In this document: positions 1 to 7,397 of the stretch, piece after piece
Position numbering within the stretch: the stretch's first letter is position 1
How the letters are laid out: every line of letters begins with the position of its first letter
Source of the DNA: Planktotalea frisia
Lineage (GTDB): Bacteria; Pseudomonadota; Alphaproteobacteria; Rhodobacterales; Rhodobacteraceae
Direction: 5' to 3'
NCBI RefSeq assembly: GCF_001890925.1
Contig: NZ_MLCB01000073.1
Span: forward strand, 1-51,809
DNA length: 51,809 nt
The notes under the pieces: generated by a model
The model's database searches: none
The model's input: only the letters and a program-made list of their open reading frames with translations
Told to the model about the DNA's origin: nothing
Translations under genes and position numbers: made by a program

Positions 1-314
1 TCAGACAATTTCCGCGTCATAACCCATGAAAAAATTCGGGTTTTGGGGTAGCAGCGGTATAACTTAGAAAATATCTGGCCTGTTTGTGCTTTTATTTCGC
101 CTTCGTGACATAGATTCGCGAAGGATGTAAAACCAAGGTTCAGTGCACTTCCCTTGAGGAAATGCAGATCTTCTTCGATCTCTGATAGTGGCTTTTCGCT
201 GTCTAAATGTTCTACACGCTCTTCGACCTCGCATAGAAATAGTTCGACGACTTCATCGAAGTCTTCGGCACCAATTTCTTCGCGCAACTCTACCACTCTC
301 GCCCAGTTTATCAT
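1..314 (-). CDS. HPt (histidine phosphotransfer) domain protein, partial at window edge
   Basis: Reading the minus strand from ATG at 314 gives an open frame that runs off the left edge without a stop, so about 104 residues are visible. The motif HFLKGSALNLGF (residues 51-62) is the classic HPt signature, with His51 as the phosphorylated residue and KGS two residues later. Acidic helices surround it. HPt proteins relay phosphate between histidine kinases and receiver domains in the cytoplasm. A strong Shine-Dalgarno (AGGAGG on the minus strand, near 318-323) supports the start. The gene is divergent from a receiver/PP2C protein, which could be its phosphate partner; that pairing is inference. 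The last visible residues do not resemble the HPt core and may form a C-terminal tail. Confidence 0.8.
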   Translation of the reverse strand, partial: MINWARVVELREEIGAEDFDEVVELFLCEVEERVEHLDSEKPLSEIEEDLHFLKGSALNLGFTSFANLCHEGEIKAQTGQIFSKLYRCYPKTRIFSWVMTRKLS

Positions 315-455
315 GTATCCTCCTGCATGTTGGTCTATCGGCGAAAAGGTAAAAATTTCGTTTCCTTCAGATGTGTTTTTTGCCTTTTTTTCATGTCGCT
401 AGTTCATGTTTTATTAGGATCTGCGTTCTAAACCTCGGTTGCTAAGGAGGAAATT

Positions 456-1733
456 GTGCAGGCAGGTGTTACCATAAAAAGCGAGCGGACATCTTTTGCG
501 GAAAGCATTCAGATCAAAGTCTTGATCGTCGATGACAGCAAATTGCAGCGCAAGATTATTTCGGCGTCGCTCCTTCGCATGGGATATGAAGTGCGTGAAG
601 CGGATTCTGGTCAAACTGCGCTGGATATTTGCGAAATATGGCAGCCAGATCTTGTGTTGAGTGACTGGATGATGCCGGGCATGGACGGAATAGAGTTTTG
701 TCGCGCGTTCAAGGCTCTCGATCGCGAAGGCTACGGCTATTTCATCTTGCTTACCTCAAAGAGCGGTAAGGAGGAGGTGGCAGAAGGGTTGCAATGCGGT
801 GCTGATGATTTTCTGAGTAAACCGGTGAATGGTGTCGAGCTTCGCGCGCGACTGACGGCTGGCGAGCGGATCGTGAAAATGCAGAGCGACCTGCTTGATC
901 AGAAAAGAATTGTATCTGAAACGCTCGAGCAACTTCGCAAGGTGCACGATTCGCTTAATCAAGACTTGATTGAAGCGAAAAAGCTTCAGCAATCGCTGGT
1001 CCGTGAGAAACATCGTCAATTTTCGAATGCAGCATTGTCGTTTATTCTTCATCCCGCCGGGCATATTGGCGGCGACCTTGTCGGCTATTTTCCTATTTCC
1101 AAACGCGAGGTTGGTTTCTTCGCGATTGATGTTTCTGGACATGGTGTAAGTTCGGCTCTTATGACCGCGCGTTTGGCAGGGTATCTTACTTCTCCCTCCC
1201 CTGAGCAGAACATCGTACTGACCCATGGTCCGCAGGATTCCGTTGTCCCGCGCGCGCTTGGGGATGTGATTTCAGATTTGAACAGGATTGTTTTGGATGA
1301 AATGGCAACGGAACACTATTTCACAGTCATTTTGGCGATCGCTGATATGGAGACGGGCGTCGTTAATCTATGCCAAGCCGGGCATCCGCATCCGCTTGTT
1401 AAGCGAAAAAACGGGCAGATTGAGCAGGATGGCCCTGGTGGATTGCCGGTCGGGCTTTTCCCGAAAGCTGAATTTGATGAGTTTCAGATTAAGCTCAATG
1501 AGGGTGATCAGCTAATCCTTGCTTCAGATGGCGTGACGGAATGCCCAAACTCGCAAGATGAGATGTTAGGCGAGGATGGTTTCGAAAAAATTGTCTGCGG
1601 TTTAAATGGTTTGAAAGGGGCTAATCTGCTTGAAACGCTAGTCTGGAAACTATCAGCATACGCAAATGACGCGCCTTTTCCTGATGATGTGTCGGCCGTG
1701 CTTTACGAGTATGCGCCAACTAAAGGGATCTAA
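456..1733 (+). CDS. Response regulator with C-terminal PP2C/SpoIIE-type serine phosphatase (RbaY-like)
   Basis: The 425-residue protein starts at GTG 456, 5 nt after a strong AAGGAGG (444-450). Residues 20-140 form a receiver domain: acidic pocket Asp26-Asp27, phospho-acceptor Asp70 in LSDWMMPGMDG, Thr100 and Lys122 in SKP. A helical, probably coiled-coil linker follows (about 140-190). From about 195 there is a PP2C/SpoIIE phosphatase with GGDLVG (205-210), DVSGHGVSSAL (225-235) and ASDGVTE near the C-terminus, which supply the metal-binding aspartates. This architecture matches RsbU/RbaY proteins, which dephosphorylate an anti-anti-sigma factor in partner switching. In Rhodobacter capsulatus RbaY affects gene transfer agent production and stationary-phase survival (known from memory). 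No STAS or anti-sigma gene lies in the window. The 3' end overlaps the convergent Nudix gene by 14 bp. Confidence 0.9.
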   Translation: MQAGVTIKSERTSFAESIQIKVLIVDDSKLQRKIISASLLRMGYEVREADSGQTALDICEIWQPDLVLSDWMMPGMDGIEFCRAFKALDREGYGYFILLTSKSGKEEVAEGLQCGADDFLSKPVNGVELRARLTAGERIVKMQSDLLDQKRIVSETLEQLRKVHDSLNQDLIEAKKLQQSLVREKHRQFSNAALSFILHPAGHIGGDLVGYFPISKREVGFFAIDVSGHGVSSALMTARLAGYLTSPSPEQNIVLTHGPQDSVVPRALGDVISDLNRIVLDEMATEHYFTVILAIADMETGVVNLCQAGHPHPLVKRKNGQIEQDGPGGLPVGLFPKAEFDEFQIKLNEGDQLILASDGVTECPNSQDEMLGEDGFEKIVCGLNGLKGANLLETLVWKLSAYANDAPFPDDVSAVLYEYAPTKGI

Positions 1734-2169
1734 ATGTGCGGCGCAGAAAGTGTCGGTCTCCAACATTGGCAACAAATGAAATCGCCTGTTGTTTGCTTAC
1801 CCAATGGGATGTGTGACCGGCTTCTGTTGGCGGCCCTTTTTTCAGCGCTGGACGGGCATAGTAGATGTGACAAAGCTTTTCAGCCCAAATGTTATATTCT
1901 GGCATATGAACAAATCTTCGAAATGCGCCGATCTTTCTTGGGGCACCAATCGTATAACCGGTCTCCTCCAAGATCTCACGGCGCAATGCGTGGATGACGT
2001 TTTCATTTGGATCAATGCCGCCACCTGGCAGTTGAAATTCTAAAAAAGGAGAATCTTGAAAGGTTAGCAAAATCCGATCGTTCTGCTGCAAAATCGCATA
2101 AGCGCCGGGTCGCAAAGTGTACTTAATGCCATCGTGAGGCGGTTCACCAAAACGTCTGATCATCTGCAT
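1720..2169 (-). CDS. Nudix hydrolase
   Basis: This is a 149-residue single-domain Nudix protein. A complete Nudix box (G-x5-E-x7-REILEETGY) follows the typical LPGGG strand, so the metal-binding glutamates are present and it should hydrolyse a nucleoside diphosphate linked to another group. The substrate cannot be told from the sequence; it lacks the CoA-pyrophosphatase motif seen in the Nudix gene at 3210. The start is ATG 2169, with a second in-frame ATG two codons later. It diverges from hslO across a 70-bp gap that carries an RpoH-type promoter on the other strand. Its stop lies inside the end of the receiver/PP2C gene. Confidence 0.85.
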   Translation of the reverse strand: MQMIRRFGEPPHDGIKYTLRPGAYAILQQNDRILLTFQDSPFLEFQLPGGGIDPNENVIHALRREILEETGYTIGAPRKIGAFRRFVHMPEYNIWAEKLCHIYYARPALKKGPPTEAGHTSHWVSKQQAISFVANVGDRHFLRRTFRSL

Positions 2170-2172
2170 GCC

Positions 2173-2203
2173 CTTGGACCTGCGCTTGCTGCGCCTATAT
2201 AGG
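2173..2203 (+). promoter_or_regulatory. Heat-shock (RpoH) promoter of hslO, with overlapping 16-bp palindrome
   Basis: CTTG (2173-2176), a 17-nt spacer, then CCTATATAGG (2194-2203) matches every fixed position of the alphaproteobacterial RpoH pattern CTTG-N17/18-CYTATNTNNG. The -10 region sits within a perfect palindrome, GCGCCTATATAGGCGC (2191-2206). A transcript starting around 2210 would have a leader of about 30 nt before the hslO ATG at 2240. The match is seen directly; use by RpoH is inferred from the consensus and from the Hsp33 function of the downstream gene. Confidence 0.7.
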
Positions 2204-2239
2204 CGCGGTATGCCAAGTCACTGCGCATAAGGAAAGCCT

Positions 2240-3217
2240 ATGTCACTCGGACAAAAACTCGCTTGGGACGATTCAGTCCTGCCCTTCCAACTGGATGCAT
2301 CTGACATTCGTGGCCGCGTCGCGCGGCTTGATGGTGTTTTGGATGGGATACTAGAGCAACATTCATACCCGCCAGTGGTGGAGGCGCTTGTCGCTGAAAT
2401 GGCTGTGCTGACTGCCTTGATTGGTCAAACGATCAAGCTTCGCTGGAAACTATCGCTTCAGGTTCAGACCAAAGGCGCGGTTCGCATGATTGCGACAGAT
2501 TACTACGGTCCCACGGAAGAGGGCGAGCCAGCGCGCATTCGCGCTTATGCCAGCTACGATGCGGATCGTTTGAATGATGCTGCCCCTTTCGATCAGCTGG
2601 GCGAAGGTTATTTCGCGGTAATGATCAATCAGGGTAAGGATATGACGCCTTATCAGGGAATCACGCCAATTGCGGGTGGATCAATCGCGACATGTGCAGA
2701 GGCATATTTCGCTCAATCAGAGCAGATCCCAACGCGATTTGAGCTTAGTTTTGGCGTTTCGACAGAAGCTGACAAACCACATTGGCGCGCGGGTGGCGTG
2801 ATGTTGCAACATATGCCCAAAGCATCGCCATCCGTCACAAGCGAAGGCAGCGGCGAAGATGGTTTGTTAACCCCTAGCGATGTTGTCGGCGAGGGCGACG
2901 ATGCTGAAAACTGGACGCGCGCGAATGTTTTGCTGGACACTGTCGAAGAGCTTGAACTGATCGGACCAAGCGTATCGCCGGATACGTTGTTGTTGCGTTT
3001 GTTCAATGAAGAAATGCCGCGTGTGTATGATGCGCAACCCATTCGATTTGGGTGTACGTGTTCGGAAGATCGTGTGCGTCAAAGTCTTTCAATTTATTCG
3101 GCCAAGGATATCGAAACGATGACCACAGATGAGGGTCGCGTGACAGCGGACTGCCAATTCTGCGGTTCGCACTACGATCTGGATCCAAAGAGCGTTGGTT
3201 TTGAGGCAAATGCTTGA
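2240..3217 (+). CDS. hslO: Hsp33 redox-activated chaperone
   Basis: This 325-residue Hsp33 is a cytoplasmic holdase switched on when oxidation releases zinc from four cysteines. The C-terminal zinc site is complete: CTC (Cys272, Cys274) and CQFC (Cys305, Cys308). The N-terminal domain has the family segments around IATDYYG and GGSIATC. The start is ATG 2240 after AAGGAAAG. It heads a + strand run and has its own RpoH-type promoter at 2173-2203, consistent with heat-shock induction. An acidic, low-conservation segment (about 198-225) separates the N-terminal core from the zinc domain. The stop codon overlaps the start of the following Nudix gene. Confidence 0.95.
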   Translation: MSLGQKLAWDDSVLPFQLDASDIRGRVARLDGVLDGILEQHSYPPVVEALVAEMAVLTALIGQTIKLRWKLSLQVQTKGAVRMIATDYYGPTEEGEPARIRAYASYDADRLNDAAPFDQLGEGYFAVMINQGKDMTPYQGITPIAGGSIATCAEAYFAQSEQIPTRFELSFGVSTEADKPHWRAGGVMLQHMPKASPSVTSEGSGEDGLLTPSDVVGEGDDAENWTRANVLLDTVEELELIGPSVSPDTLLLRLFNEEMPRVYDAQPIRFGCTCSEDRVRQSLSIYSAKDIETMTTDEGRVTADCQFCGSHYDLDPKSVGFEANA

Positions 3218-3809
3218 AGCCATTGATAACGTTCAGCGTCTATTGGTTGGCAATGGCCTGCCGTCGTCTGACTTTGATCTCAATCCGGAAATTAAGCTGC
3301 CCGCCGAGCGCAAGTTACGCCCAGCTGCTGTTCTGATACCGATCATAGAAAAGCAGGGCGAACCACATATTATCCTGACGATGCGTTCTAGTGCGTTGAA
3401 GCATCATCCGGGTCAGATTGCCTTTCCCGGTGGAAAACTGGACGAGAGTGATGCGTCGATTGAAGACGCAGCGCTGCGGGAAGCGTTTGAAGAGATTGGC
3501 CTACCGCGTGAAAAAGTTAAGATCTTAGGCAATTTACCAACACATGAAACTGTGACGGGCTTTACCGTGACGCCCATTGTTGGGCACGTTATGTCAGACT
3601 TTGAGGAAATACCGGAGCCCGGAGAAGTCGCGGAAGTTTTCACGGCTCCGCTGGCTTTCTTGACGGAGTCTAAGAATTTTCAAGTTGAGCATCGACGCTG
3701 GCGTGGTCAAATGCGGTATTATTATACCATTCCATACGGTCCATATTATATTTGGGGTGCGACGGCGCGGATGCTGAAAATGCTCAGCGAAACGCTGGCA
3801 GTTAAATGA
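3210..3809 (+). CDS. CoA-pyrophosphatase-type Nudix hydrolase (NudL-like)
   Basis: The protein carries the CoA-pyrophosphatase signature LTMRSSALKHHPGQIAFPGG followed directly by a Nudix box ending REAFEEIGL. This pair of motifs defines the NudL/CoAse group, which cleaves CoA and its derivatives into 3',5'-ADP and phosphopantetheine. I place the start at ATG 3210 (199 residues). A TTG at 3195 in the same frame would add five residues, but the ATG has GAGG just upstream and overlaps the hslO end by only 8 nt. The end overlaps cca by an ATGA junction, so hslO, this gene and cca are probably co-transcribed and translationally coupled. Confidence 0.9.
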   Translation: MLEAIDNVQRLLVGNGLPSSDFDLNPEIKLPAERKLRPAAVLIPIIEKQGEPHIILTMRSSALKHHPGQIAFPGGKLDESDASIEDAALREAFEEIGLPREKVKILGNLPTHETVTGFTVTPIVGHVMSDFEEIPEPGEVAEVFTAPLAFLTESKNFQVEHRRWRGQMRYYYTIPYGPYYIWGATARMLKMLSETLAVK

Positions 3810-4951
3810 AGCTCAGCGGCGCATGGATCGACGCCACAGCGACGCAAAGCGTGTGCGCCATGTTAACCAGTAATGGTTATCAAGCGCTTTTTGTGGGCGG
3901 TTGTGTGCGCAATGCGTTGTTGAACGTGCCTGTCTCGGACATCGACATTGCCACGGATGCCGAGCCGGAGGCGATCCTGAAGTGCGCTGAGCAAGCAAAT
4001 CTCAAAGCCATTCCGACGGGCATAGATCATGGGACGATCACAGTCGTTAGCGATGGTATCGCGCATGAGTTAACGACTTTTCGCAGCGACACCGAAACGG
4101 ATGGGCGACACGCAAAGGTACGTTTTTCAAAGGATGTGATTGAGGATGCTGCGCGTCGTGACTTCACGATGAATGCTATTTATGCGCAAGCGGATGGCAC
4201 TGTGATCGATCCTTTGGGCGGTATGCCTGATCTTAAAAACCGACTGTTGCGTTTTATCGGTGATCCACATGCGCGCATCCGAGAGGACTATCTGCGCAGC
4301 CTCAGGTTCTTTCGATTTACCGCTTGGTATGGAGATCCTGCGCTGGGCATTGATGCGGATGGCCTTGCTGCGGTTGCAGAAAATATTGAGGGCCTTGCTG
4401 GCCTTTCAAGAGAGCGCGTTGGCACAGAAATCAAAAAGCTGATGGCCGCGAAAGACCCGACACAAGCGGTCGCGGCGATGCGTGTGTCTGGAGTTTTGGG
4501 TGCTGTTCTGGACGGTTCTGATGATCGCGCACTTGGTCCGTTGATCCATTTTGAACAAATGTTTGATGAGAAACCTGACGCGATCCTTCGGCTGGCGGCG
4601 ATTGCAGGTGCTGAGAATGCAGAAAACCTGCGTTTGAGCAAAGCTGATAAAAGGCGTTGGATGCTGTTGCGTGACGAAGTGGGTGACATGAAATCAGCTA
4701 GTCATTTGGGCTATGCTTACGGTGCTCACGCGGCTCAGGACATTTTGATTTTGCGCGCGGCTTTGTTGGAGACACCGATTGATCCAAGCCTAGTGAGTGA
4801 AACACTAAAGGGCCAAAACGCAGTATTTCCCATCAAAGCGAAAGACCTTGAACCGCTTACAGGGCGTGATCTTGGGGTGAAGCTTAAGGAGATAGAAGCG
4901 CGCTGGATTGCGTCTGACTTTACGCTTTCTCGGGACGACCTGCTCGGATGA
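3806..4951 (+). CDS. cca: CCA tRNA nucleotidyltransferase
   Basis: This 381-residue class II nucleotidyltransferase adds or repairs the CCA end of tRNAs. The N-terminal catalytic site shows GGCVRNALL (31-39) and the metal-binding DID (45-47). RRDFTMNAIYA and the later REDYLRSLRFFRF segment are also typical. The usual VRD is VRN here, a small deviation in the nucleotide-binding loop. The C-terminal half is helical, as in short alphaproteobacterial PcnB/Cca proteins, and no HD domain is evident. It starts in an ATGA overlap with the Nudix gene and ends in an ATGA overlap with the LysE-type exporter gene, so it sits inside a tight operon. Confidence 0.93.
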   Translation: MKLSGAWIDATATQSVCAMLTSNGYQALFVGGCVRNALLNVPVSDIDIATDAEPEAILKCAEQANLKAIPTGIDHGTITVVSDGIAHELTTFRSDTETDGRHAKVRFSKDVIEDAARRDFTMNAIYAQADGTVIDPLGGMPDLKNRLLRFIGDPHARIREDYLRSLRFFRFTAWYGDPALGIDADGLAAVAENIEGLAGLSRERVGTEIKKLMAAKDPTQAVAAMRVSGVLGAVLDGSDDRALGPLIHFEQMFDEKPDAILRLAAIAGAENAENLRLSKADKRRWMLLRDEVGDMKSASHLGYAYGAHAAQDILILRAALLETPIDPSLVSETLKGQNAVFPIKAKDLEPLTGRDLGVKLKEIEARWIASDFTLSRDDLLG

Positions 4952-5535
4952 TCCTGTTAAGCGACCCACTCTACCTTTTCGTATTTATCGGGCTGTTTTC
5001 ACCAGGTCCAAATATCATTCTTCTCACAGCGTCGGGTGCGAAGTTTGGTTTTCAACGCACTTTGCCTCACTTGTTGGGCGTTGTTATTGGTGTTGGGGTC
5101 ACGGCAGGCTTAACCGCATTTGGCCTTGGTGCGATCCTGCTTGCGTTGCCGAGCCTGACTTTTGCGCTCAAAATATGCGCGGCGCTTTGGATACTCTGGA
5201 TGGCGTGGGGTTTGTGGAACAGCAAGCCGCGCGAAATAGACGGTACAGACATGCCGATGACGTTCCTGCAGGCTGTGCTTTTTCAATGGGTGAACCCAAA
5301 GATTTGGGCAGTCGCGTTAACCGCAGTCAGTGTCTATTCAAGCGGTTTAACACCAATTGGTGAAGCGCTTCGTCTCGCGAGCGCCTTCTCGGGCATCAAC
5401 TTTTTCGTTTGTATGTTTTGGACTTTCGCGGGGACTTTGCTCACCTATTTGCTCAGCTCAGAAATTGCTTGGTACAATTTCATGCGGCTCATGGCCTTGG
5501 CCTTGGTCGCGTTTTCAATCATGATCTTCGTCTAA
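4948..5535 (+). CDS. LysE/RhtB family amino-acid exporter
   Basis: This 195-residue, very hydrophobic protein should have about six membrane helices. The N-terminal segment GLFSPGPNIILLTASGAKFGFQ is the LysE/RhtB signature (PGP followed by a G-rich stretch), and FLQAVLFQWVNPKIW is the second conserved motif with NPK. Family members export amino acids or derivatives across the inner membrane. The substrate cannot be assigned. It is translationally coupled to cca by an ATGA overlap, and 20 nt separate it from the first ABC exporter gene. The tRNA-related neighbour is probably only an operon neighbour, not a functional partner. Confidence 0.9.
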   Translation: MILLSDPLYLFVFIGLFSPGPNIILLTASGAKFGFQRTLPHLLGVVIGVGVTAGLTAFGLGAILLALPSLTFALKICAALWILWMAWGLWNSKPREIDGTDMPMTFLQAVLFQWVNPKIWAVALTAVSVYSSGLTPIGEALRLASAFSGINFFVCMFWTFAGTLLTYLLSSEIAWYNFMRLMALALVAFSIMIFV

Positions 5536-5555
5536 CTCCTTTAGACGGAAAGCAG

Positions 5556-7397
5556 ATGAATATGCTGCGCTTTTTCGAACGCCTCGTTGACCCATATGTA
5601 GATTACGCTGAGCAGGACACACCTCCGCAAAAACTGTGGCCGTTCATGATGGCCTATTCGCAGCCGTTTAAGCGGGTGTTTTGGATAACCGGCGTCATGT
5701 CCATTGTCGTGGCCGTGGTGGAAATTTGGTTGATCGCCTACATGGGCCGCGTTGTGGATATCTTGCAGGGTGACCCCGCGTTGGTTTGGCAGACCTATAG
5801 CACCGAATTTGTGATCGTTGCGCTGCTGATTTTGTTCGTGCGACCGATCTTGCAAGGCATCGATGTCGCGCTTTTAAACAATACCATCTTGCCGAATTTC
5901 GGGACGCTTATTCGCTGGCGCGCGCATAAACATGTGCTGCGCCAATCTGTGGGATGGTTCGAGAACGACTTTGCAGGGCGCATAGCAAACCGGATTATGC
6001 AAACGCCGCCCGCCGCGGGTGAGGCGGTGTTTCAGGTGTTCGACGCGATCACGTTTTCGCTGGCCTATGTCATTGGGTCTGCGTTCTTGCTCGCCAATGC
6101 GGATCCGCGTTTGGCTTTGCCTTTGGTGATTTGGTTAGGGCTCTATGCCTGCCTTGTCGTGTGGACGGTCAAACGCGTTGGCCCCGCGTCGCAAGCGTCG
6201 TCTGACGCGCGTTCGACCGTGACGGGACGGGTAGTAGATGCGTATACGAACATTCATTCCGTCAAGATGTTTAGCCATGGTCCGCAAGAGTTGGAGTACG
6301 CGAAAGACGCTATCGAAAAGGCGCGCACCACCTTCCAGACAGAGATGCGGATTTTTACCATTATGGACGTGACATTGGTGATGTTGAATGGCGTGCTTAT
6401 CATCGGAGTTGTTGGCGGCGCTGTGTGGCTCTGGACGCTTGGTGAAGCCTCTGTTGGTGTCGTCGCGGCGACGACTGCGTTGGTGCTGCGCCTCAATGCT
6501 ATGACCGCTTGGATCATGTGGGCGCTGACGTCTTTCTTCCGTCAACTTGGTGTTGTGAAGGAAGGGATGGAGACGATTGCGCAGCCGATTACGTTAACGG
6601 ATGTGAGTGATGCAAAGCCGTTGGAGTTCCGCAATGGGCAGATTGAGATTGATCGGCTCACCCATCACTATGGGAGACGAACAGGCGGGTTAGACACTGT
6701 TTCGTTGCAAATTGGGCCGGGTCAGAAGATTGGTTTGATCGGTCGTTCTGGCGCTGGGAAGAGTACGCTCGTTAAGCTTTTGCTACGCTTTTATGATGCA
6801 GATGGTGGGCGTATTTTGATCGACGATCAGGATATTGCGAAAGTGACCCAAGACAGTTTGCGCGCGCAGATTGGGATGGTGCAGCAGGATAGTTCGCTGC
6901 TCCATCGTTCTGTGGGTGATAACATACGGTATGGGCGACCTGATGCGACGGACGAGGAAATCATCGCCGCCGCGAAGCAGGCCGAGGCGCATGAGTTTAT
7001 TCTTGGTCTTGCCGATGCCGAAGGGCGTGAGGGCTATGATGCCCAAGTTGGTGAGCGCGGCGTGAAATTGTCTGGTGGTCAACGGCAACGCATCACCCTT
7101 GCGCGCGTCATGCTGAAGGACGCGCCGATCCTGCTGTTGGACGAAGCGACAAGCGCGCTCGACAGTGAAGTCGAAGCGGCAATTCAAGAGACGCTTTATG
7201 GAATGATGGCTGGCAAAACCGTGATCGCGATTGCGCACCGTTTGTCCACGATTGCGCAGATGGACCGTATTTTGGTTCTGGATAAGGGCAAGATTGTCGA
7301 AGACGGCAGCCACGACGCGCTTTTGGCGCAGGGCGGGCTATATGCTGATTTCTGGGCGCGTCAGTCTGGTGGATTTTTGAATGCCGAGGACACATGA
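5556..7397 (+). CDS. ABC exporter half-transporter (TMD-NBD fusion), first of a pair
   Basis: This 613-residue protein combines an N-terminal six-helix export domain (about 35-335) with a C-terminal ATPase. The ATPase has Walker A GRSGAGKST, signature LSGGQRQRI, Walker B ILLLDEATSALD with the catalytic Glu, and switch His in AHRLST. I use ATG 5556, 20 nt after the exporter stop; the frame stays open further upstream inside the previous gene, but the N-terminal MNMLRFFERLVDPY fits the family. It overlaps the next half-transporter by ATGA and shares its layout, so the two may act as a heterodimer. The substrate is unknown; lipids, peptides or drugs are typical of the family. Confidence 0.9.
   Translation: MNMLRFFERLVDPYVDYAEQDTPPQKLWPFMMAYSQPFKRVFWITGVMSIVVAVVEIWLIAYMGRVVDILQGDPALVWQTYSTEFVIVALLILFVRPILQGIDVALLNNTILPNFGTLIRWRAHKHVLRQSVGWFENDFAGRIANRIMQTPPAAGEAVFQVFDAITFSLAYVIGSAFLLANADPRLALPLVIWLGLYACLVVWTVKRVGPASQASSDARSTVTGRVVDAYTNIHSVKMFSHGPQELEYAKDAIEKARTTFQTEMRIFTIMDVTLVMLNGVLIIGVVGGAVWLWTLGEASVGVVAATTALVLRLNAMTAWIMWALTSFFRQLGVVKEGMETIAQPITLTDVSDAKPLEFRNGQIEIDRLTHHYGRRTGGLDTVSLQIGPGQKIGLIGRSGAGKSTLVKLLLRFYDADGGRILIDDQDIAKVTQDSLRAQIGMVQQDSSLLHRSVGDNIRYGRPDATDEEIIAAAKQAEAHEFILGLADAEGREGYDAQVGERGVKLSGGQRQRITLARVMLKDAPILLLDEATSALDSEVEAAIQETLYGMMAGKTVIAIAHRLSTIAQMDRILVLDKGKIVEDGSHDALLAQGGLYADFWARQSGGFLNAEDT

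Noticed and set aside
154-402. 82-codon + strand frame at the left edge
   Set aside because: Ser-rich product is the shadow of the HPt gene, whose HFLKGSALNLGF motif is clear on the minus strand.
5409-5555. Upstream extension of the first ABC exporter frame
   Set aside because: It lies within the LysE-type gene and encodes nothing like an ABC exporter N-terminus; ATG 5556 is a better start.
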